A stretch of 64,000 bases of DNA from Marchantia polymorpha subsp. ruderalis (lineage: Eukaryota > Streptophyta > Marchantiopsida > Marchantiales > Marchantiaceae). Where the stretch lies: the NCBI GenBank assembly GCA_037833965.1, contig AP031353.1, positions 27,840,501-27,904,500 of the forward strand. Reading direction: 5' to 3'. Position 1 is the stretch's first letter. Each line of letters opens with the position of its first letter. Below, piece by piece: positions 9,559-19,104 of the stretch. The position numbers and the translations under genes were made by a program. The notes below the pieces were generated by a model. The model was not told the DNA's origin and did not search any database. It worked only from the letters and a program-made list of their open reading frames with translations.

Positions 9559-10861
9559 TTAAACTTCTGCATGGTTTTGAAATTGAGCTGTACCCACGGA
9601 CATCACGTCTGGAGGCACTCCCTTCCCATTCTCAGTAACCTCAGTAATCTCAGTTGGCATTCTTCTGGTGTTTCCACAGAAGCATCCGTACAGAGTGAGT
9701 TGGCAAAGAGCGAAAAATACTCCTAGGGCGTTTGGGATCTGCACGAAAATGCATGACAAAGATGAGTAAAGCCGAGGACATGAGAACATAGGGCATGAGC
9801 ATCAAGCAGAATTTCGGAATGGTTGAAGTTGAATCACTCGTACCGTGATGTACAAGTCGTGGCCTATCAACGCATAAGTGGTCCATACTATACCGTTCAG
9901 TAGATTAAAGACTGACAGTGGTAACGGCATGAACTCCGTTGACTTGGTTGTAATGACAGTTTTCTGAAACACAGAGCGCAATTGAGCAGGATGGTCAGTT
10001 CGAACCTAAATGGCCCGCTTGAATTTTGAGGAGGAGGAGAGTAAGTTCGTACGTAAATGACAAGTCATTTACGTACTGACTCTCCTGCTCCTCAAAATTT
10101 TGAAACCTTGAGGCAAAGATCCAGAATTTGTTACTGTTCTTACGTACCATGATTGTCAACGGGGACACGTACATAGACGTTCCAATGATCACACACAGAA
10201 TACCAACGACGGTTTGTCTTTTACTGTGGCGATGGATACCCAGCAAGTTAATGAGCAACACCGCAACGAAGAAAATAACAATGGCCGTTATCATGAGCAC
10301 TGCATTCCTCTGCATGTCACGAAACAAGCTTGTCAGGCCGCATGCTTCATGTCATTCTTAGTCTTAACTACCTCAGGGACCTAAGCAGAAAATCAGAACG
10401 ACCGCCTCGGTTGGAACACAAAATCCTACCCTCGTTCGTCTATCCTTCGAATAAACCAAGTATAAACAGAGGTAAAAAAGTTCGATGAAGGCGCCAGCCC
10501 CGTTGATAGTAACGACGAGGACTCCCCACTTTACAAAAGGAGATCCGTACAGCAACCAGAGGAAACAATTAAGCAGAGTCGCAACGTAGGGGACTGCCGA
10601 ATACTCCTCGGTGGAACGCAGCTTTATAATTTTCAAAAACGTGGTACTGCAAAGAGTTCAATGAAAACACGGGCTTTAAGCAAGATGTATAACAAATTGC
10701 GTTTTCTTCTTCCGGGTCCAAATCTTCCACAAATCCGACTTCAGAATAAGTTTGAGTTGCATGCACGTGCAATAAAATTCCTCCACTTACAAAGGAGACA
10801 AGAACAAACATATCGAGGTTACGTTTCCAATGACTCCCACGACGAACTGAGCAGTCGACAT
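9559..10861 (-). CDS. SWEET-family sugar transporter, five exons
   Basis: SWEETs are facilitative sugar uniporters with seven membrane helices (two MtN3/saliva three-helix repeats plus a linker) at the plasma membrane or tonoplast. Exons on the minus strand: 10791-10861, 10430-10646, 10148-10309, 9844-9963 and 9559-9738. All joins have GT/AG ends and the phases close to 750 nt, giving 249 aa, the normal family length. Exon 1 gives [20 protein letters not shown]; exon 2 continues [20 protein letters not shown], then [20 protein letters not shown] and [20 protein letters not shown]. The second repeat has [18 protein letters not shown], then [20 protein letters not shown] and [18 protein letters not shown]. 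The membrane prolines and the LLN / VTING motifs are present. The start is the first ATG that opens the first helix. The C-terminal tail is short (about 40 aa). Intron 3 contains a large hairpin. I cannot assign a clade or the sugar carried. Confidence 0.95.
10022..10099. repeat. Near-perfect hairpin inside SWEET intron 3
   Basis: The arms 10022-10061 and 10064-10099 pair almost throughout, with only two bases (AA) between them. The core is GTACGTAAATGAC against GTCATTTACGTAC, and the outer part pairs a GAGGAGGAGGAGAG run with CTCTCCTGCTCCTC. It sits wholly inside the 184-bp intron 9964-10147. Confidence 0.85.
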
Positions 10862-10977
10862 CTTCGCACTCTGATCGAACGACGAACGCAGGAGGATTCA
10901 GAACCGTGAAGCAATGGAATCAGACGGGCGCCAAGCGAAGCACTTCAGATGCTAAGAAACCAACTGAGGGGAGTGAT

Positions 10978-10985
10978 TTTATACT
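10978..10985 (-). promoter_or_regulatory. Candidate TATA box of the SWEET gene
   Basis: On the minus strand GAGTATAAAATCAC lies about 120 bp upstream of the SWEET start codon, a sensible distance for a plant TATA box plus a short leader. A 13-bp hairpin stands immediately upstream of it. Confidence 0.45.
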
Positions 10986-10987
10986 CA

Positions 10988-11021
10988 GATCCGGGACTCT
11001 GAATCAAGAGAGTCCCGGATC
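10988..11021. repeat. 13-bp inverted repeat next to the SWEET TATA box
   Basis: GATCCGGGACTCT (10988-11000) and AGAGTCCCGGATC (11009-11021) are exact reverse complements with the 8-base spacer GAATCAAG. It could be an operator-like site or one more of the local hairpins. Confidence 0.85.
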
Positions 11022-11174
11022 GCTGCCAGACTACCGAAAGCGGTCCAATGGCACAGCACCCAAGAAATGGGGACCACATTTGACAATTTTTAGGCGATCG
11101 CCGCAAACCCCTTCAACCTAGAAATGTTGAAATCGACCTCCTCCTTTTATAAGTCTTAGCGCCAAGACTCGCCA

Positions 11175-11204
11175 CCTAAACAGACTCCGCAGAGTCTGTT
11201 TAGG
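11175..11204. repeat. 13-bp inverted repeat upstream of SWEET
   Basis: CCTAAACAGACTC (11175-11187) and GAGTCTGTTTAGG (11192-11204) are exact reverse complements with spacer CGCA. Confidence 0.85.
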
Positions 11205-11990
11205 AGTCTGTCTGCAAAACGGCACCGGGCCGTGTTAACACACAGAGGGGTCACACACAGAGAGGGTCCAGCCGGGCTACGCCTTGGCCGTATCCCAGTA
11301 TCCCAGTCATCAACGAGAGCCGGCCGCCACGTCCGCGCCGGAGCTTCCGACGCCGTTGGCAGTAATTCCGAACCGTTTCCTTAAAGAGGATTAGGATGAC
11401 GGCAAAGGCCGCTTCTCGGCCGTGGATTAGGGGCGGGCAGATCTTTATCCGCTGCGGCCACGACAATTGTGGATCCGATTAATTCTCATGAGCTAGAAAT
11501 GTCATTTTCGTGGGAAGGTTGAAGATCGACTGTCGGTGGCGGTTTTGGATTTATGGCAATCATGCTGAATATGGCTCGCCCCACACGATTCGCTTCGTCT
11601 TTTTTCGGCTCGTTAGATTTGTGTGTGTTTTTTCGGCTCTTTAGATTTGTGTGTTCTTTCGGTGCGATTTTGCGGGCGCTTCTTCGGTGGCTTCGGAGAT
11701 TTTCCCGTATAACTTAACGAGACGGTCGTGTCGGCGTACATTCTTGCAACCTGGCGGCCGTGTCATGTCAGCGGCGAATTTCTTCCTGAGGCTCGCTGCG
11801 AGGAGTCCAAGGTGTTCTAGCACTGCTTATCTCCATCTCCTTTCTCCTTGGCCTCGAAAGATGTGTTCCTCAGGTTTCCTTTGCTGTCCCTTCTCGACTG
11901 CAAGCGACATATTCAACGCTTCTTCTCTCCTTGTTAAGTCAGAGTATGATCATATTGGCTCTGTAACTGAAATCAAATAGTGAAGAGCCT
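11205..11990. other. GC-richer block without an identifiable gene
   Basis: 11220-11480 is clearly GC-rich. Around 11598-11660 a unit of roughly 35 bp containing TTTTTTCGGCTC and TTAGATTTGTGTGT occurs twice. Open frames exist on both strands (109 codons plus at 11651, 60 codons minus at 11641), but neither has a domain I recognise. It may be the distal SWEET promoter, a separate untranslated transcript or a gene remnant. Confidence 0.3.
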
Positions 11991-13193
11991 TCACAGCACC
12001 GATTTATTCGAGTCAAATGTGATGGTTGAATTCACAGTGTGTTTACATACCGCCTTCTGACTCTTTATATCAAGCAATGTTGATTTGATTAATTTTGCAT
12101 AGGAGGGTCGCTTTATTTCAGAAACAACCGCTTGTGTATTCCTGTAGTGCTCTGACGGTTGTACTACTAAACCTGGTTAGTCTCTACGGTCTATTTACAT
12201 TAAAACACATGCTAAATATATACAACTCTGCTAAAAGCAATATTCCAAATTTGTAAACCAGATTTATGACCTCCCTGGTTTCCCTTATTGTGTTCTTTAT
12301 GATTTCGTATATGGGAAACACAAGATGCCCTCAATAAAGATCAGGCCAAAACTGAGGAGGTGCATATGAAGACACATCTACTAAAAAATCAAGACCTCTT
12401 ATAAACTTTCCAGCTACATCAAACGTTCCACAGGGAGCACTACCAGTCGAAGAAAGTGCCACTCTGACTGGGAAATAGGTGAGGTGAAGGAGCAGTCGGA
12501 AGGCATCGTCTGCCTCACCACTTCACAAAAAACACGAAGGCGAAGTAATGTCGAGTTTCCATCACTTCCTAGACACGACAGGGATCAACATTGTATACGT
12601 ATATTTTTTTTGTAAATGTGACGGTTGTCATTTTCTACACGATGCAAATTGGCTCATATTTCATACACGGCGGAAATTTCTTCAAGCGATGAAGCAACAT
12701 TTATAGTTTTCTGTCTAAAAAGATCCATCTTAAAAACTGATTGCTCTAAACCTTTCTAGTCTTCTTTTGTGAGACAGTTCTGATCTTTATAGACAACCGC
12801 TTACAAACACCTGTATTTTGTGATTTCATTAGTTTCAGAGATGGAAGAACATATGATTAGGTTTGCATATCAATTGTATGATAAAATATTTTATTAATTT
12901 GTGAGATGTTTTAACTCTTGACATAAATACTAAGCTAACAACTCTATCACCGGATTTTGTATACGATAAATGTGTTTATTTGAAACGTGTGCAAATAAAT
13001 GATTGGGTTAAAATTCGTGCGTAACAAGTAGTTATCATGAAATAATTGTCCAATTTGTGTAGCTCAATTCATCCAACTCATCATTTTTATTGATAATATT
13101 GGAACATATGTCTTTACAAAAAGTTTAAAAATGATTTTTTTCCAATTTGACATGAAACTTCATTGGCTTCATGTCTATTACTTATGAGAGTAG

Positions 13194-13225
13194 ACCATTT
13201 GAGTGATAAGAATCACTCAAATGGT
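13194..13225. repeat. 13-bp inverted repeat
   Basis: ACCATTTGAGTGA (13194-13206) and TCACTCAAATGGT (13213-13225) are exact reverse complements with 6 bases between. Confidence 0.85.
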
Positions 13226-13885
13226 TCAATCTCATTAAGAAAATTTTATTCACACAATATACTTGTATGGAAAAATTCGAAAAACCAAAAAAAATTCAAT
13301 TTGATGAAAGCAAAGTTGTGATGTGATATTCAAAAAGTGTAAGGTCAATATGTTGATTAAATTTTAACACTAGATGAAGTATTTGGATGCCTTGGATTTT
13401 ACTTTATTGAAAATCACATTATATAAAAAAGAAAAAAAAAGTAATCTACTTACTTTACATATATTATTCATTGTGACGTACTTTTTTTAAAGTAAAAATG
13501 AAACGCTCTGGTGCCTACAGCTTTTGCCCCCAAAAAAAATTCCTAGATACAAAGCGAGTGCATTGAGATGTTTGAAACACAAAACTTTGAATTGAGACGT
13601 TGAATTGTGATATAAAAATTGAGATAATTGTAATGGAAAAGTTTGGCTAACCTTGAAAGCGTAGAGTTTGAATTTGACAGTTAATGCTTATATGTGTATG
13701 GAGATGAAACAAAAAAGTTGAATTTGAAATTGATCGGAATTGATACTCAATTTTTAAAGAATTTAACTTCAATGAAATTATTTTGATTGCAGCAAAGAAT
13801 TTATGCTAGTTATGTCTGAATTTTACATGGTCAGATCAATCGTGACACAATCAATCAATTTTATATATAGACATAAATTATGTAG

Positions 13886-13990
13886 CAAGCTATGGAATTA
13901 AAATTGACTTTACGCAATTGAAATTTTGATTCCATAGCTTGAGAAAAATTTTGCTTGCAGCTTGCAAGCTATCGAATCAAAATTTCAATG
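13886..13990. repeat. Three copies of a ~25-bp unit, one inverted
   Basis: CAAGCTATGGAATTAAAATT (from 13886) recurs inverted at about 13916-13941, and again in direct orientation at about 13965-13990 as CAAGCTATCGAATCAAAATT. The direct-inverted-direct order within 105 bp points to repeated template switching or a folded foldback element. Confidence 0.7.
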
Positions 13991-14365
13991 TAGTAAAAAA
14001 TGAGAAAATTTAATGTTTTGTAATTCATATGCATATTCTTATATATTGTTGGCATTGCAAAAATAGATAGGGTCATTTCTGTTAATATAAAAATATAAAG
14101 ATTACGAAATAATTGAATTCTAAATGAGTATGATAAAATAATATTAATACTATTAAAAAAAATTTGTGCATAATATATGATAATTACTGTAAATCATGTT
14201 TTAATTTATTTACATTCTTCAAATTCAAATTTCATGAAATATACTTTTTTCACACGTAAAATAACTGTAATTTCAAAAAACCAGTAGCATTAATAAAATT
14301 CAACTTTCAAAGAACAGTATGTTCAAAATAAAATTGAAATTTTGAAAATTCTCTGAACACAAATA

Positions 14366-14368
<3 letters not shown>

Positions 14369-14418
<50 letters not shown>
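14369..14418. repeat. (TA)n microsatellite
   Basis: An uninterrupted run of about 25 TA units. Confidence 0.97.
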
Positions 14419-14421
<3 letters not shown>

Positions 14422-14698
14422 TTAAATGTGATTGATGATAATTTAAATAGCTGGAGATGAAATTTTTAAAAAAAATCTGAAAATTAAAAAAAATACGCAT
14501 AATTTCTTGTTTCTGAAAGTAATTTTTAATAGGGATGTCAAAAATTGTACATCATTGAGATTCAAAATAGTGCATAAATATTAAATTAAACAGATATATC
14601 AATTTGTGTGTCTAAACTTTTTTTAAATAAGAAATAATATCTTTTTGTTAGATGATCAGTTAAAAGTTTAAAAAATTTGATTAATTGATAAATTGATT

Positions 14699-14737
14699 AT
14701 TTCTTCACCTATTTTTATGAAAAATAGGTGAAGAAAT
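14699..14737. repeat. 18-bp inverted repeat with 3-base loop
   Basis: ATTTCTTCACCTATTTTT (14699-14716) and its exact reverse complement (14720-14737) are separated by ATG. Confidence 0.85.
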
Positions 14738-16092
14738 AAATGTAACATTATTTTGCACCACCAACTATCAAAACTTCAAAAAGTCTTGCAAAAAGCTTCA
14801 TTTCTCAGCATGTTGACACAAAGCTGCAAGCATTACAAGAATGAATATTTGCAAATCTCCTATTTGAATAGCAGCATCTGAATCAATTTTCAATTTGATC
14901 ATGAGTACTTCAAATGACTACTTTGTTTTTTTCATCATTTTTATTTTATTGTGATATGAAGACATCATCTACAATAAGAAGTAAGTATTTCGCTGACAGA
15001 TCATCTTGAGCAAAAGATAATAATTTTATTCTCTCTTTCATTACTTTTATCAAGAATTGCATTGAATGTGAGCATGAAATTATGTGCAAATCCAAGTACT
15101 TTACAATAAAAAGATGTACAATGAAGTTATCAAAACAAAGTTATTATGAAATAGATTCATTAACTTTTATGAACAAGGTCATGTTATCATGATCAAGGAA
15201 GATATCATGAGCTTTTAACTAATTGGAATCAACCCATTTTTCAAATTGTTCAAAAGCATTATTAGAGCATTTAGACCATGATAACACGTTGATCCATGGT
15301 TAACTTCAACATGGATCTCACAATGTGCAATATTTTATATGAATTAATCATTCATGATAAATAATTCACATCATTTACTAATTCTTGAAAAACATAGCTT
15401 TTTTGAAATAAGATAGAGCTTACAACTACTTTTTGGGGATATGATAGGATATGCATTGTTTTCAAAAATTACCTAACAACCTGCAACTGCAATTGGCTGG
15501 CCATCTTTACCTTTATTAAAACAAACTCGTATAATCGATTGCACTAGAATAGAAAAAAGTCACCATATAACTTATCATGTTTATAGCTTCCTCCAAAAAA
15601 TTGTGTGATAGATCTAATTGGCTCAATATTTTTTTTTTCCATTCCAAAAAAAAGCCACTCAGAAACACCATCTTGTTGTGAAGTATATAATATACTGAGA
15701 AAACAAAAATGTATTTTTTTCTGGTAGTATAATTGTGAAGATCTTGTTCAACTCAGTTTCAACTTGGGCTTTTCACTTCTTGAAAATAAATAATATTTTA
15801 AACTTCTTATATAGAAGAATCATTCACACAAATGTCAAATTATTATCTGTGAAAAATACTTTGTATAGTATTCCATTTGATGATGAAGCAGCAATGTATA
15901 CCACATGTCATCTATGTATATGTTCAAAAAATATACTTGAAATTATAAGTTTTGATGCAAAAAGCAGTTTGATGTTGTTTTCTTATCACACTCCTTACAT
16001 ATTTTTTAACTACTAAATTGCAATGTAGATATCAGAATTTTTTGGTGAAGCATTCTTCTAAGAAATGATTCAATAAAAATTCTTTTGGCAAT

Positions 16093-16130
16093 ATGACAAC
16101 TGGCATACTTCTAGAAATGCCAGTTGTCAT
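16093..16130. repeat. 14-bp inverted repeat
   Basis: ATGACAACTGGCAT (16093-16106) and ATGCCAGTTGTCAT (16117-16130) are exact reverse complements with 10 bases between. Confidence 0.85.
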
Positions 16131-17480
16131 TATTATTATAAGATCTCAAATTATGTCCTTCTTCACAAACAAAATTTTTCCAGCATAATTTTGTGTATAC
16201 TTATGAGTACTTTCAAGATAATCAATTTTTCAATCATAATTTGAAGTACAGTATTGACATTATTTTATTATGACCAAATGCATCTAACATCTCAAAAAGT
16301 TTCAAATTTTTTGTGAGGCTAATAAAAAAAATCTAACATCTAATTTTGTGATGAGATGATGTTCGAATTATGTTTACAACTATTTTTGGTATGTAGTTTC
16401 ATTTTACTATTATATCAAATTAATCTTTGACTCAGTCAACTGCTCAAAACCATAAGTTTTGAGCATAAATTTTATATTTATTCTATAAAAATTGTTAACG
16501 TTGTCAATGACAAGTTGACGATATTAACACAATTTGTCATTCTACATGGTGGCTCATGGTTGAATAGAAGAAATTGATCACTAGATTTTTCAGCAACAGT
16601 TATCCCATTATATACCACATGATAATTAAACACAAATATAGAAAACAAGAAAAACGTTTGGAAGTCATAATTATGCTATCAAAAAATTTGACGCACTTGT
16701 AGATTCAATTTTTTAGGAGATGATGATATTTTTTCTTCTGATTATGGTATACTTTTTATCTTAGAATGAGCTCTTCGTCTACTGAAGTTTGAGCTTTTTT
16801 GGATCAACTGAAGTAAAATACAGCAATACCCAAAAATTTCACTATCATTGTTGACTAAAAATCCTGGAGTAAGTAAAACATTCAAAGATTCAACAATTGA
16901 TGGAAAAGAAGAGGTTCTACAAACTAAAAAACATTTACACTAATGAAGTACAAAAGATCTAAACAAATGTTCATATGAAAGAATTAAAAGACTTATGAAA
17001 TAAATTATGTCACATCTTTCTTCTACAACAATTTAGATGTTCTGAAATCTCATGGAATAACTAATGAGAATAAACGGAATGTGTTTTATCATTTAATACT
17101 TATAAAAATCACAAAGTATGAATAATCCTTGTGCATACATGTAAAGGTCAATATTTAATTTGTTGGCTTTATCATTCTATTATTTTATGTAAATTACATG
17201 TTTGCTGCTCCTGAAAAATTCTGATATTGATACGTTCAAAGCTCTCTAAATTCTAAGTTTATGAAAAAATTCCAAGTTATAAATTAAATTTTGCCTATCG
17301 TTGTCCTTATTTCAGACTTTCATCACCTTTTTTTCTTTTTGGTGTTCAAATTAAGAGCTTAAACTGTAATCATATATTTGATATTATTTTACAAAAAAAA
17401 AAATACGAATAAAATTTAAAGAACTGTAGTTTACAATTTACAATTTTTTTTATATCATGTATACTTCTTGATTTTTTCAA

Positions 17481-18150
17481 GATGTAATTTTATATGTAGT
17501 GTAGGTTATAGAACTCAGGACAAGGATTGATGGGAAGATTTTCAGTACTTAACGCAGGTCTTGATTAATTCCAATTAGTTGGACTTTGGTTGCTTAGACT
17601 CGTTAGCGAGAAGTATATAACAGAGGTGACTCAAGTTCTTTATTACACAAACTTTATTTGTGTGTTAGAAAAATTAGAAGAAATTTTTAAAAACAATTAG
17701 AAGAAATTTGTGTGTTAGAAAACCTTGCTAAGAAGAAACATATATTTCTGCATACACTCTGTTGACAATGTTTTTTCGCGGGACATTTTAATCTGTAGTT
17801 CTTGACTTAGGGAATTTGCAGCTAAGTTTGTCCATTTAGTAATCAGTTTGCTACTTTTTTTTATCTTAATTGGTGTTTCTTTTTATATGCTTCTTCTTCC
17901 ACTTTGGCTTATCCAGAGAAATTCTCAGGTTACGCATGTGGTTTTGAGGGCGGCTGTTATGTCACCCACATTCACTAACGTGTGTGGCCGAACTTACACT
18001 AAGAATACAAAATGAGCTGGCTCAAAATTGGAGGGCTTTCCACCATTGGGTTTCTCAACGCCTTGTATCATTAATCTAGTCCTTAGCGGAGCCCGGCGCT
18101 ATATCGACTCTTTTGACAATGCTTGTACCCACAAATATAAATCTAATTTA
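17481..18150. other. Promoter-like or LTR-like fragment, unassigned
   Basis: GAAGTATATAACAGAGG (near 17612) looks like a plus-strand TATA region and is followed by short direct repeats (AATTAGAAGAAATTT twice, TTTGTGTGTTAGAAAA twice). Base composition is more mixed than in the flanks. It could be a decayed solo LTR or the 5' end of a noncoding transcript. No terminal repeats or target duplication could be matched. Confidence 0.25.
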
Positions 18151-18763
18151 ATATAGAAGATGGTGAAGCGACAACTACAAGCATCCAATACTATCCGGTT
18201 AATTGACAATATTCATGAACACTGTTGGTTTCAAGGCTCTCAATCTTCGAAACATTAAAGCATGAAGAATCCTAGTAGCTTTCAAAATGATCGTTGTTCA
18301 TCTAGTTTGAGAAATCTAAACATACGGTTTCAATCAAGGTTTTGAAAAAGAAAAGTTGATAGTTTATTTACTTTAAATTTCTTTTGGGCTTTCATCTTTG
18401 AAAGCAATAACTTTATACACTATATCATTACTCTCCTTAGATAGTTGATGAAAACAAGTTACACAATACACAAACAACAAAACAACCTTTACATTAAGAT
18501 TTTTTAAATGCACATCTAATCTTAGATAAATAATTGTTTGACTTACTGTTTTGTTGATATGATGTTGTAAAATTGAAAAAACATGAAAAACATATCTTAA
18601 ATTGGAAAATTAAACATTTGTTTGTCATACGATTAAAATGCATGACGCCATCAGCACACTTGTAATGACGCACCTACGCACCGAAGCAAGCTTTTTACTT
18701 GCAGTATTTCATTCGTTTTCAAGATTTCCGTTTGCTGGAGAATTTCTGCAGTATCTTCGTTCA

Positions 18764-19104
18764 GTGACTTCACCTCGGATTTAAAGATTCATATATGCTT
18801 ACAACATTATTTCTTTCGTGTAGTATTTCTCTTGAAATCATTGTATATGTACCTTACGCATACAAAACTGCCAATCTGAATTCCGTTAAGAATCACAACT
18901 GTTTGATGAAGTTGCATTTGACAAAATCTTCTGTGTTCGAACTTCACGTTTATAGGTTCATATACGCTTACTTACAATTAGTTCTGTCGTGTGGTACTTC
19001 TCTTTAAGCCACTTTAGATGTACTTCACGCGTACAAAACTGTCAATCTCAATTCTGTTGAGAATCACAACTGTTTAATGAATTTACATTTGACAAAATCT
19101 TCCG
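18764..19104. repeat. Diverged tandem duplication, ~169-bp unit
   Basis: TTCATATATGCTTAC at 18788 recurs as TTCATATACGCTTAC at 18957. The following ~140 bp also align, including AATCACAACTGTTTGATGAA against AATCACAACTGTTTAATGAA and TTTGACAAAATCTTC in both. 18151-18763 is AT-rich and shows nothing. Confidence 0.85.

Larger units (their letters stand above)
11991..17480. other. AT-rich intergenic desert
   Basis: 5.5 kb of AT-rich DNA with poly-A/T runs, no convincing exon and only short open frames (largest 93 codons at 15735, Phe/Ile/Asn-rich, no domain). It contains several exact hairpins, a three-copy short repeat and a TA microsatellite, listed separately. Old transposon debris is likely but not classifiable by eye. 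Confidence 0.55.

Noticed and set aside
11641-11980. 109-codon plus-strand and 60-codon minus-strand open frames in the GC-rich island
   Set aside because: No domain or splice context; kept only as part of an unassigned block.
15735-16016. 93-codon plus-strand open frame
   Set aside because: Phe/Ile/Asn-rich composition expected of AT-rich random DNA; no domain, no splice context.
14900-17300. Possible Ty1/copia relic on the minus strand, from a YIDDM-like reverse transcriptase box near 15915
   Set aside because: Only one short motif could be read and no second domain, LTR or target duplication was found, so the family cannot be supported by eye.
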